Source: Lactococcus carnosus (GTDB lineage Bacteria > Bacillota > Bacilli > Lactobacillales > Streptococcaceae). Taken from it: a stretch of DNA of 64,000 nt. Every line of letters begins with the position of its first letter. Within the stretch, counting starts at the first letter, position 1. Below are positions 1-7,513 of the stretch, in pieces. The notes below the pieces were generated by a model, which saw nothing but the letters and a program-made list of their open reading frames with translations, was not told the DNA's origin and did no database searches. The position numbers and the translations under genes are program-made. The DNA lies in NCBI RefSeq assembly GCF_006770265.1, contig NZ_CP017194.1, positions 186,001 through 250,000 of the forward strand, written 5' to 3'.

Positions 1-485
1 AGGTGTTGTCAGTTGGGACTTGAAAAAGGTTTTGCCATCTAGTGTCGTATCCATCGTTGAAAACATGGCCGTCTTATGCTTATTATGTATATCTAGGATG
101 CTTTTTGCAAAATAAGCTGCAGTCGTCTTACCCTTTGTTCCTGTGAATGCTAAGGTTTTTAGGTCATCTTGGGGTTACCGTAGAAGGCCATGGCGATCAA
201 ACTCATAGCGTGTTTGACATCATTGACAATAATCGCAGGAATGCCAACTTCATAGTCTGTCTCAGAAATGTAAAAGGGAATGGCTAAATCAGCTAAGAAT
301 GCGCGTTTAAATTGGCTACCTTTGGCGAAAAAAAGGGTCTTTGAAGCGACCTCTCGGCTATCATATGAGAGGCTATCAAAAATAAAATCAGTCTGTTCAG
401 TGTTAAAGTAAGTGCCGTCTATAAGGATATCCCGGAAATTATGATCATTTTTTAGGATAGCTACAACAGTTTTCAAAGTTATCAT
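1..485 (-). pseudogene. murE: MurE (UDP-MurNAc-tripeptide ligase), N-terminal part, one-base frameshift
   Basis: N-terminal part of the Mur ligase that adds the third amino acid (L-lysine in lactococci) to UDP-MurNAc-L-Ala-D-Glu in the cytoplasm. The first 108 codons read a MurE N-terminal domain (SYDSREV motif near residue 42) up to GNP, then a stop. If the GGGG run at 171-174 is read as five G, the protein continues as [19 protein letters not shown], which holds the Mur-ligase ATP-binding TGTKGKTT motif, and stays open to the window edge. The gene continues beyond base 1. murE is essential, so a sequencing error is more likely than a true null. It starts at ATG 485, six bases after an extended -10 (separate entry). 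Confidence 0.85.
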
Positions 486-500
486 AGCTCCATTATATCA
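486..500 (-). promoter_or_regulatory. murE extended -10 promoter predicting a leaderless transcript
   Basis: On the minus strand TGA-TATAAT (hexamer 497 to 492) is followed by GGAGCT and then the murE ATG at 485. With the usual 6-7 base gap between -10 and the transcription start, the mRNA would begin at the start codon, so the GGAG would not be transcribed. The same TGnTATAAT-N6-ATG layout occurs at three other genes here. Confidence 0.5.
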
Positions 501-695
501 TACCTGAATAGTCATGGTGATTGAGAACAAGATTGCTCATGTCATGACTAACATGTAAGTCGGCTATTAAAATGAGTAACTCATCTGCTGGCTAATGATG
601 TGCGTGACTGCTTTAGCAACAGGCAAGGCAGTCAAGACAAAATCACCTTGTCATCGGTATATTTTTGGTAAACTGATTAATGAGGAGTAACTAAT

Positions 696-1529
696 ATGCC
701 AGAATTACCAGAAGTGGAAACCGTTCGTCGAGGGCTTAATAAGCTTGTTAGCGGTCAAAAAATAATCTCTGTAGCGCTTAACTATAACCGGATGATCCAG
801 TCGGATCTATCAGAATTTTTGGCTTATCTTCCAGGCAAGACGATTTTGACTGTTAGCCGTCGTGGCAAGTATTTATTGTTTGAGCTAGGGGATAAGACAT
901 TGATCAGTCATCTGAGAATGGAAGGCAAGTACCAACTTTTCCCAAGTGAAGCGGTACCTGATAATCATCATTTTCATGCTTTTTTCGCGCTATCAAATGG
1001 TCAGACCTTAGTTTATCAAGATGTTAGAAAATTTGGTACGATGGAGCTGGTTGATCAGGGCAAGCTGCTTGCTTTTTTCGGGGGTAAAAAAATTGGGCCA
1101 GAACCCATAGCATCAGAGTTTACCTTAGCACCTTTTCAAGAAAAACTTGTCAAGAGTACAAAAAAAATTAAACCGTATTTACTAGATCAAACCTTAGTAG
1201 CAGGACTAGGCAATATTTATGTTGATGAGGTACTATGGTTATCTAAAATCCATCCATCAGAAATTGCGAGAAATTTATCGAAGAAACAAATTGCAGATTT
1301 GAGACAAGCCATCATTTCAGTACTAGATGAAGGTGTCAAGCGAGGCGGGTCTACTATTCGGAGCTATAAAAATGCTTTGGGGATGGCTGGTACCATGCAA
1401 GACAGTCTGAAAGTGTATGCAAAGAAAGATCAGCCTTGTCAAAGATGTGGTAGACCAATCGAAAAATATAAACTTGCGGGGCGTGGCACGCACTTTTGTC
1501 CACACTGTCAGCATCTAAAAAAAGGTTGA
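696..1529 (+). CDS. mutM: Formamidopyrimidine-DNA glycosylase (Fpg/MutM)
   Basis: Bifunctional DNA glycosylase/AP lyase that removes 8-oxoguanine and formamidopyrimidines during base-excision repair. The 277-residue length is normal for the family. The N-terminus MPELPEVETVRRGL supplies the catalytic Pro and Glu once Met is removed, and there is a helix-two-turn-helix region around residue 165 (LVAGLGNIYVDE). The C-terminal zinc finger has four Cys (CQRCG ... FCPHC, about residues 246-270). The start has a good Shine-Dalgarno (GAGGAG). It is divergent from murE and lies just upstream of recA on the same strand, so two DNA-maintenance genes are adjacent. Confidence 0.96.
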   Translation: MPELPEVETVRRGLNKLVSGQKIISVALNYNRMIQSDLSEFLAYLPGKTILTVSRRGKYLLFELGDKTLISHLRMEGKYQLFPSEAVPDNHHFHAFFALSNGQTLVYQDVRKFGTMELVDQGKLLAFFGGKKIGPEPIASEFTLAPFQEKLVKSTKKIKPYLLDQTLVAGLGNIYVDEVLWLSKIHPSEIARNLSKKQIADLRQAIISVLDEGVKRGGSTIRSYKNALGMAGTMQDSLKVYAKKDQPCQRCGRPIEKYKLAGRGTHFCPHCQHLKKG

Positions 1530-1579
1530 GAGTTGCGCAATTGAGATCGGTTATACGTATATAAAAATAGATAGAAAAA

Positions 1580-1588
1580 TGGTATAAT
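1580..1588 (+). promoter_or_regulatory. recA extended -10 promoter
   Basis: TGg-TATAAT (hexamer 1583-1588) is the best -10 in the mutM-recA gap. I see no convincing -35. The roughly 110-base untranslated leader that follows holds no SOS-box-like palindrome that I can recognise with confidence. Confidence 0.45.
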
Positions 1589-1702
1589 AAGATACTATGG
1601 ACTTGCAATAATTTTTTGAAAACAGCCTTGCTAGTCGTTAAAAGCAATCCCTGTTCGCGATGAGTTTTAGCGGTAGGTTCACTACTTTAGAGGAGATAAA
1701 CA

Positions 1703-2872
1703 TTGGCAAAAAAAGTTAAAAAAAATCTAGATGATATTACTAAAAAATTCGGTGATGAGCGTGAGAAAGCACTCAATGACGCACTGAAAATTATTGAAAA
1801 AGATTTCGGAAAAGGCGCATTGATGCGTCTTGGTGATAAAGCAGAGCAAAAAGTGCAAGTCATGAGTTCAGGGTCATTGGCCCTTGATATTGCCTTAGGC
1901 GTTGGTGGCTATCCTAAAGGACGGATCATCGAGATTTATGGACCAGAGTCTTCAGGTAAAACAACTGTTGCGCTTCATGCGGTTGCGCAAGCACAAAAAG
2001 AAGGTGGTATTGCAGCATTTATCGATGCAGAGCATGCACTTGATCCAGCCTATGCAGCATCACTCGGCGTGAACATAGACGAGTTATTGCTATCGCAACC
2101 AGACTCTGGGGAGCAAGGTCTTGAAATCGCTGGTAAACTGATTGATTCAGGCGCTATCGATTTAGTGGTTATTGACTCAGTAGCTGCACTTGTACCACGT
2201 GCAGAAATTGATGGTGAAATCGGTGATTCTCACGTCGGACTGCAGGCGCGTATGATGTCTCAAGCCATGCGTAAACTCTCATCATCTATCAATAAGACAA
2301 AAACAATCGCGATTTTCATCAACCAATTACGTGAAAAAGTCGGTGTTATGTTTGGTAGTCCAGAAACAACACCTGGTGGTCGTGCCTTGAAGTTTTATGC
2401 GTCAGTTCGTTTAGATGTCCGTGGTAATACACAGATTAAAGGAACCGGTGAAGATAAAGATACAGCAATGGGTAAAGAAACCAAGATTAAGGTTGTCAAA
2501 AATAAAGTTGCACCACCATTTAAAGTGGCAGAAGTTGAGATTATGTTTGGTGAGGGTATTTCACAAACAGGAGAACTTGTCAAAATTGCAACTGATTTAG
2601 ACATCATCAAAAAATCTGGTGCTTGGTTTGCCTATAATGATGAAAAAATTGGACAAGGCTCAGAAAAAGCTAAGTTATACTTAAAAGAACATCCAGAAGT
2701 ATTCCAGGAGATAGACCATAAAGTTCGGAAACACTTTGGCCTGATTCCTGAAGCTGCAGCCTCAGATAAGTCAAACGAAAAATCTGTAGCAAAGGCGACT
2801 AAAGAAACCCCTAAAGTTTCAGAGCCAGAGCTTGTATCACTAGAATTAGATACGATAGAGATAGAAGAATAA
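1703..2872 (+). CDS. recA: Recombinase RecA
   Basis: DNA strand-exchange ATPase for homologous recombination and the SOS response. Translation starts at TTG 1703 (MAKKVKK) behind the Shine-Dalgarno GAGGAGAT. Walker [10 protein letters not shown] is near residue 80, Walker [11 protein letters not shown] near 155, loop L1 around [16 protein letters not shown], and loop L2 region [21 protein letters not shown] near 225-245. The C-terminal tail is acidic and low-complexity ([10 protein letters not shown] type), as in streptococcal RecA. The 389-residue length is slightly long but usual for lactococci. No cinA gene sits upstream, unlike many firmicutes. Confidence 0.97.
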   Translation: MAKKVKKNLDDITKKFGDEREKALNDALKIIEKDFGKGALMRLGDKAEQKVQVMSSGSLALDIALGVGGYPKGRIIEIYGPESSGKTTVALHAVAQAQKEGGIAAFIDAEHALDPAYAASLGVNIDELLLSQPDSGEQGLEIAGKLIDSGAIDLVVIDSVAALVPRAEIDGEIGDSHVGLQARMMSQAMRKLSSSINKTKTIAIFINQLREKVGVMFGSPETTPGGRALKFYASVRLDVRGNTQIKGTGEDKDTAMGKETKIKVVKNKVAPPFKVAEVEIMFGEGISQTGELVKIATDLDIIKKSGAWFAYNDEKIGQGSEKAKLYLKEHPEVFQEIDHKVRKHFGLIPEAAASDKSNEKSVAKATKETPKVSEPELVSLELDTIEIEE

Positions 2873-2921
2873 ATTGCTTGCAAAAAAAGTAGCTTAAATA
2901 TGAAAAATGAGTTACAATTCC

Positions 2922-2981
2922 GTAAAAAATGTGATTTTGTACGGAATAGGTCTTTTGACTGATGACAAACTGTGCTATAAT
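2922..2981 (+). promoter_or_regulatory. Inverted repeat and promoter upstream of spx
   Basis: ATTCCGTA ... TACGGAAT forms an 8-bp inverted repeat with a ~15-base loop and no T-run, so it looks more like an operator than a terminator. Just downstream lies TTGACT (2955-2960) and TATAAT (2976-2981) with a short 15-base spacer. TTTTGA at -35 would give 17. This promoter would drive the Spx-family gene at 3079. Confidence 0.45.
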
Positions 2982-3078
2982 TGGTAACATATAATTAACT
3001 TGATCAACTAAAATGAAATTGGATGGTTGACTGGGTATAACTTGATACGCGTTAGCATTATCAGCACGGAGGCAATAT

Positions 3079-3477
3079 ATGATAACAATTTACACGGCTC
3101 CATCATGTACCAGTTGCAAAAAAGCAAAACAATGGTTAGCAGTTCATGACATCTCATATGATGAGAGAAACATTATGTCGAGCCCTTTATCTACTGATGA
3201 AGTCAAGCACATTCTAGAAAAATGTGATGATGGTATTGAATCTTTGATTTCTAATCGAAATCGTTTTGTTAAGTCATTGAATGTCGATTTTGAAGAACTC
3301 TCTCTTTCTGAGGCTGTTTCGATTATATCTCAAAATCCACAGATTTTGCGTCGCCCAATTATATTGGATGATAAGCGACTACATATTGGCTATAATGAAG
3401 AAGAAATCCGTGCCTTTCTCCCACGTAATGTTCGTGTGCTTGAAAATGACGGCTTACGCTTACGCGATGCCATCTGA
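3079..3477 (+). CDS. spx: Spx/ArsC-family transcriptional regulator (paralogue 1)
   Basis: Spx proteins bind the C-terminal domain of the RNA polymerase alpha subunit and reprogram transcription under thiol or oxidative stress. The 132-residue protein has the thioredoxin-like ArsC fold start MITIYTAPSCTSCKKA with the redox CxxC at Cys10-Cys13. It also has the conserved RRPIILDD and GYNEEEIRAFLPR stretches near residues 95-115. The Shine-Dalgarno GGAGG precedes the ATG. It is monocistronic, with its own promoter and terminator. A second paralogue is at 33484; lactococci usually carry several Spx copies, so which one is the stress regulator cannot be told from sequence. Confidence 0.9.
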   Translation: MITIYTAPSCTSCKKAKQWLAVHDISYDERNIMSSPLSTDEVKHILEKCDDGIESLISNRNRFVKSLNVDFEELSLSEAVSIISQNPQILRRPIILDDKRLHIGYNEEEIRAFLPRNVRVLENDGLRLRDAI

Positions 3478-3484
3478 TGTATTG

Positions 3485-3517
3485 AAAAAACCCGACCAGT
3501 TGATGGCCGGTTTTTTT
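3485..3517 (+). terminator. Rho-independent terminator after spx
   Basis: An A-run and a stem of AAAAAACC/GGTTTTTT type with an inner CCAG-rich loop end in seven T, directly after the spx stop. Confidence 0.8.
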
Positions 3518-3677
3518 GTACATGCTCAAATCTGTGCACATGAAAAACGTTGAAACTCACATAGGGGTAATCACACAAATTTGATTAGTCACTTCTCTTT
3601 GAGCTTGCACTTTATACAATAAAAGGTTATACTTTCTCTTTGAAGACTAGGTTTACTAAAAAGAAGGGGGTGTCTTT

Positions 3678-4199
3678 ATGTTGACATCTAAAAACAAGTT
3701 TAATGTCGTCTATTTTATTCTAGGATTAGTACTCTTACTTACAGGGATAATCTCATTTTTAAATCCTATGAAGAGTTTAGTCGCAATCGTTCTTATTTTC
3801 GCAATTTCTGCTATTTTCGAAGGTATTATTCAACTGGCTTTCCGTCGTCGATTGAATGAGTACACTGGACATAAGGCAAATTCTATTTTAGTATTAGGAA
3901 TTTTAGATATTCTGATAGGGTTGTTTCTGCTATTCAATATGAGTTTCGGTGTGTTGGCATTACCTTACATATTTGCGATTTGGTTTATCATTGACTCAAT
4001 TGGTGAATTGATCATAGCTGATGTTTTCAAATCAGTCAGTACGAGTTATTATTGGTTTAAAGTTGTTATGAATGTTTTAGGCCTAATCTTAGGGATTATG
4101 ATGCTGTTCAATCCAATTGTTTCTGCTTTGACAATCAGTTTTCTAGTTGGCCTATATTTCTTAACTTCAGGTATTGATTTTATTGTCACATCTTTCTAA
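3678..4199 (+). CDS. DUF308/HdeD-like membrane protein
   Basis: A 173-residue, very hydrophobic protein with about six transmembrane helices arranged as repeated hairpins (around residues 8-28, 33-52, 70-90, 93-112, 127-147 and 150-170). Each hairpin has the pattern G-hydrophobic-LL-G-hydrophobic-F-N-P typical of the HdeD/DUF308 family. The enterobacterial HdeD has been linked to acid resistance; the function here is unknown. A strong Shine-Dalgarno (AGGGGGTG) precedes the start. It appears to be a single-gene unit ended by a hairpin array. Confidence 0.75.
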   Translation: MLTSKNKFNVVYFILGLVLLLTGIISFLNPMKSLVAIVLIFAISAIFEGIIQLAFRRRLNEYTGHKANSILVLGILDILIGLFLLFNMSFGVLALPYIFAIWFIIDSIGELIIADVFKSVSTSYYWFKVVMNVLGLILGIMMLFNPIVSALTISFLVGLYFLTSGIDFIVTSF

Positions 4200-4252
4200 T
4201 ATCATTTGAAAGGTATCCACTATTTAATACCTAGTCTTCCAGTTTGTATGGC

Positions 4253-4324
4253 AGTAGCACGTTTTAAAATCGTGCTACTTATATGCTAGCATATCAGCAA
4301 GTACCTCGGTGCTTGCTTTTTTTC
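4253..4324 (+). terminator. Three consecutive palindromes ending in a terminator
   Basis: AGTAGCACG/CGTGCTACT (4253-4279) is followed by the perfect palindrome ATATGCTAGCATAT (4281-4294). Then comes AGCAAG ... CTTGCT with seven T (4296-4323), a normal intrinsic terminator. The first two are not needed for termination and could be a structured 3' UTR or small RNA. Confidence 0.7.
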
Positions 4325-4456
4325 TTATCAAATGTACCCGATTTTAAAAGTCTTGCGTATTTAGGCTATCAAATTAGCTAGTTAATGTGTTTGCATTAGA
4401 TGCCTTATTTAGGGGAATATAGGATATTAAGTTGGGGGATATCATGCAGCTATTGC

Positions 4457-5116
4457 TTACTGCATCCGCTCTTCTAGAAAATAACTTAGTTTTGTTCGGT
4501 TTATTTTAATTTTTTTTCCTTTGTCAATTAACCCTTGATCACGGAAGTGCTGAAATGTATAAAGTAAATGTCGGTAGCTAACCCCTAAATACTCAGCCAT
4601 CTCTGTGTGCTTTTCTTGATAGTAATCGTCAACAGTGATTGTTAATAGTAGTTCTGCTAATCGATATTTAAATTCGTATAGCTGACTGTGTATGGCACGT
4701 TCGGTTCGTTCTAGTAATTTTGTACCTGTATATTGGCTGATCATGCGTAAGAAAGCATTATCAGTTAACAAGTGCTTCTCAGCATAAAACATTGGGATCG
4801 CTAGGCAGACACTATTTCCTATAGAAATGATATCTTTTGTCGTTTTTTCTGCACCAACTAAGGTTAATTCACCTATAAAATCTCCAGGGTATAGAAATTG
4901 TAGAATCGCTTGCTTGCCGTTTTCTCCACCTTTCACTAGTTTTGCCTTGCCATCTAGCAACAGGTATAAGTAGTCGATTGAATTAGAGGCATGCTGTATC
5001 CATTCTTTATTACCATATGTCATCAGATAACTGACGGACAAGATATGCTGGTCAAAAGGTAATGCCGCGTTATAAATGTTAGCAGCTGTTTCCTGATTAA
5101 ATTTTATTTTTTTCAT
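4457..5116 (-). CDS. Crp/Fnr-family transcriptional regulator (YeiL-like)
   Basis: A 219-residue cytoplasmic regulator. It has an N-terminal cyclic-nucleotide-binding-type beta barrel (about residues 25-125, with YLYLLLDGKAKLVKGGENGKQ and YPGDFIGELTLVG) and a C-terminal winged helix (about 150-210, EMAEYLGVSYRHLLYTFQHFRDQGLI). It resembles the YeiL subgroup. There is no obvious Fe-S Cys cluster, so oxygen sensing by the Fnr mechanism is not supported. It is divergent from a YczE-type membrane protein with an 84-base gap, so it probably controls that gene and itself. The ligand is unknown. Confidence 0.78.
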   Translation of the reverse strand: MKKIKFNQETAANIYNAALPFDQHILSVSYLMTYGNKEWIQHASNSIDYLYLLLDGKAKLVKGGENGKQAILQFLYPGDFIGELTLVGAEKTTKDIISIGNSVCLAIPMFYAEKHLLTDNAFLRMISQYTGTKLLERTERAIHSQLYEFKYRLAELLLTITVDDYYQEKHTEMAEYLGVSYRHLLYTFQHFRDQGLIDKGKKIKINRTKLSYFLEERMQ

Positions 5117-5200
5117 GGGTTTCCCTATATATGCTAAATCTCATATTTTTTGATTTTATTATAGCATATAATATAGAAAAACCAATAAGGATGTATCATA

Positions 5201-5860
5201 ATGACTGTAAAACAAACCCAATTTTTTTATTCAATTATCTTTTATCTCATCAGTGCCTTTGGCATTAGCTTAACGATTATTTCCAAAATAGGTGTTAGTA
5301 GTTTCAATGCTTTAAATCTAGCAATAGCTCAGGAGCTAACTATGAAAGTGGGTACGGTCACGATTTTCATTAATTTACTATTTTTATTGGCTTGCTGGCT
5401 GTTGGATAAGCATAGAAAAGTAAAAGATTATCTTGTAATAGTGCTGGCCCTCATTCTCTTTGGCACAGTTGTTAATTTTTTTGTTTACTATATGTTCTCA
5501 GGCTTATCCATAAGCACTTATGGGATGCGCATGCTGCTATTTATTGCTGGTGTTATTATCGCAGGATTTGGGACAGGCCAAGTCTTGCGTTTGAAAACGC
5601 TACGCTTCCCAATTGAACACTTTTGTTTGCTCTTAAGTGAGAGAACGCATCAAAAGTTTTCAGTTTATCGCTATAGTATTGATGTGGTTTGCGTTATAGG
5701 TTCTCTAGGGTTGACCAGTCTATTTCACTTACCGCTATTTGTGCGTGAGGGGACGATCATCAGCCTCATCTTGCTTTCTTACATGATTAATCTATCCAAG
5801 AACTTATCAGTGAAAGGGGTGTACATGAAGTTGATAAGTAGATTTACCAAAAAAAGCTAA
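5201..5860 (+). CDS. YczE/YyaS/YitT-type integral membrane protein
   Basis: A 219-residue protein with about five to six transmembrane segments and a short basic C-terminus (SRFTKKS). The first helix pair FGISLTIISKIGVSSFNALNL and the GFGTGQVLRLKTLRFPIEHF loop match the YczE-like family often found next to Crp/Fnr-type YeiL regulators. The transported substrate, if any, is unknown. It has its own promoter region, shared with the divergent regulator. No partner gene follows within 230 bases. Confidence 0.7.
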   Translation: MTVKQTQFFYSIIFYLISAFGISLTIISKIGVSSFNALNLAIAQELTMKVGTVTIFINLLFLLACWLLDKHRKVKDYLVIVLALILFGTVVNFFVYYMFSGLSISTYGMRMLLFIAGVIIAGFGTGQVLRLKTLRFPIEHFCLLLSERTHQKFSVYRYSIDVVCVIGSLGLTSLFHLPLFVREGTIISLILLSYMINLSKNLSVKGVYMKLISRFTKKS

Positions 5861-6123
5861 CAGTCTAGCTGATGTTACATGTTGGCGATAGAGGTTAAAA
5901 ATAAATGAATGCCTGTCATTTTTCCTCTGTTATAGGCCTCCATAACTCTACGGAACTTACTTAGCATAATAGTTGTCACTCGACCTCTTTTTTAGTATGA
6001 TATAGGCAGTAGCTATGCGGCACCTATCACTAAAGTATTGAGAGATGCGCGTATCGTGTCGCTAGATAGTCAGATTGGCAGATACATGGTGCCATGCTAA
6101 GCACCATCCAGGAGGCGTGTAGA

Positions 6124-6762
6124 ATGATTGTGTACAGAGAAGCAAAACGAACTGAGCAAGCAGCAATTGTTGAGCTGTTAACCGCCTCTTTTATGGATTA
6201 TGCTTATTATAAATTATATGTAGATCAAGAAGAGAAACGACAAAAATTTGTCCGTGTGATTCAAGAGTTATGTGTGAAAACATCAATGCGTAAAGGCTAC
6301 CCTATTTTAATCGGCTTGACCGATGATGTCATTTGTTCAGTAGCCATATTAGTACCACCTAAAACCCCTAAAGTCAGCTTAATTGATTATATACTTGCTG
6401 GTGGGCTAACCTTATTACGTCATGGTGGCATCAAAGATACAGCTGGTTTCTTAGGCATGCTAGAAGAAAGCAACTCAGTTTGTCATAGCACCTATCCCGA
6501 TGCTTGGTTTTTAGAACTGTTTGCTGTTTCAAATAGCTTTCAGGGGCAGGGTGTAGGCGGAAAAATGCTAAATGAATTTGTCATACCTTATATCGCGAAT
6601 CAAGGTGGTGGTATGTTGACATTTATCACAAATTCAGAAGTGAATCGCCGATTTTATAAAAAGAATGGGTTCATTGAGTTTCATGCAGGTGAGATTCATC
6701 GACGTGATAAAATTTTATATAATTGGAGCTATCAAAAACATATTATCGTGGATAGAACTTAG
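6124..6762 (+). CDS. GNAT-family N-acetyltransferase
   Basis: Predicted acetyl-CoA-dependent acetyltransferase of about 212 residues. ATG 6124 (MIVYREAKRTEQ) is chosen because GGAGG lies at 6110-6115; an upstream ATG at 6094 would lack one. The acetyl-CoA-binding motif A, VSNSFQGQGVGGKMLNEF, is near residues 135-155, followed by the beta-5/alpha-4 segment FYKKNGFIEFH near 190. The substrate cannot be inferred. It is followed after 31 bases by the DUF1349 gene, with which it may be co-transcribed. Confidence 0.8.
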   Translation: MIVYREAKRTEQAAIVELLTASFMDYAYYKLYVDQEEKRQKFVRVIQELCVKTSMRKGYPILIGLTDDVICSVAILVPPKTPKVSLIDYILAGGLTLLRHGGIKDTAGFLGMLEESNSVCHSTYPDAWFLELFAVSNSFQGQGVGGKMLNEFVIPYIANQGGGMLTFITNSEVNRRFYKKNGFIEFHAGEIHRRDKILYNWSYQKHIIVDRT

Positions 6763-6793
6763 CCGTTAAAAGCTGTCATTATAGGAGGGTGAG

Positions 6794-7384
6794 ATGGAAA
6801 AATTTACAGATGCGTCTTTGTTTTGGATAAGAGAACCAAGACAGGTTGTGATTGAAGCTGATAAAATTGAGATCATAACAGAACCATTTACGGATTTATG
6901 GCAAAGGACTTACTATGGGTTTCAAAACGATAATGCCCCTGTGTTACAGATGAAGACAGATGACCCATTTTTCTCATTTGTGGTGAAGACGACATTTGAT
7001 AGTTCACACCGATTTGATCAATGTGGGATTGTCATCTACTTAGACTCAGAGAATTGGTTAAAGGCATCAGTTGAATATGAAAATGATGTATTTCAAAGAT
7101 TAGGTAGTGTCGTCACAAATCAAGGCTTTTCAGATTGGGCGACGACCGATATTTCAACTGATCATAGAGAAGTTTGGTATCGACTGAGTAGAAGACAGAG
7201 TGATTACTGTATAGATTATAGTTTTGATGGTGTGCTATTTAAGCAAATGAGGATTTGTCATCTGAATCAAGGGGATGCAACGATTTCCTTTGGTATCTAT
7301 GCCTGTAGCCCGGAAAATGCATCGTTTACAGCAAGTTTTGAAGCACTAACGATAACAGAGTGTAAATGGGCCCCTCATAGCTAA
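6794..7384 (+). CDS. DUF1349-family (concanavalin-like) protein
   Basis: A 196-residue soluble protein with the beta-sandwich pattern of DUF1349 proteins (YnaI/regulation-of-enolase-1 type). Landmarks are FTDLWQRTYYGFQNDNAP near residue 31, DQCGIVIYLDSENWLKASVEYE near 75, and the C-terminal FGIYACSPE near 170. No catalytic residues are assignable. The Shine-Dalgarno AGGAGGGTG is strong. It sits behind the GNAT gene and before a bidirectional terminator. Proteins of this family are thought to bind sugars, but there is no direct evidence here. Confidence 0.7.
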   Translation: MEKFTDASLFWIREPRQVVIEADKIEIITEPFTDLWQRTYYGFQNDNAPVLQMKTDDPFFSFVVKTTFDSSHRFDQCGIVIYLDSENWLKASVEYENDVFQRLGSVVTNQGFSDWATTDISTDHREVWYRLSRRQSDYCIDYSFDGVLFKQMRICHLNQGDATISFGIYACSPENASFTASFEALTITECKWAPHS

Positions 7385-7422
7385 TCGCGATGTATGGGTA
7401 TGTGATAATTGATACAATACAT

Positions 7423-7464
7423 AAAAAAATCCTTTAGGCCGAATACGCCCTACAGGATTTTTTT
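7423..7464. terminator. Bidirectional terminator between DUF1349 and glycerophosphodiesterase genes
   Basis: AAAAAAATCCT ... AGGATTTTTTT is a symmetrical A/T-flanked hairpin between two convergent genes. Confidence 0.8.
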
Positions 7465-7513
7465 ATGATAGCAGACAGATACTTATCTGATAGATAATAT
7501 GCTTGAAATTAAG

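Noticed and set aside
171-180. Programmed ribosomal frameshift in murE
   Set aside because: No convincing slippery heptamer or downstream structure is visible, and similar one-base losses in homopolymers occur in two other genes, so an error or mutation is simpler.
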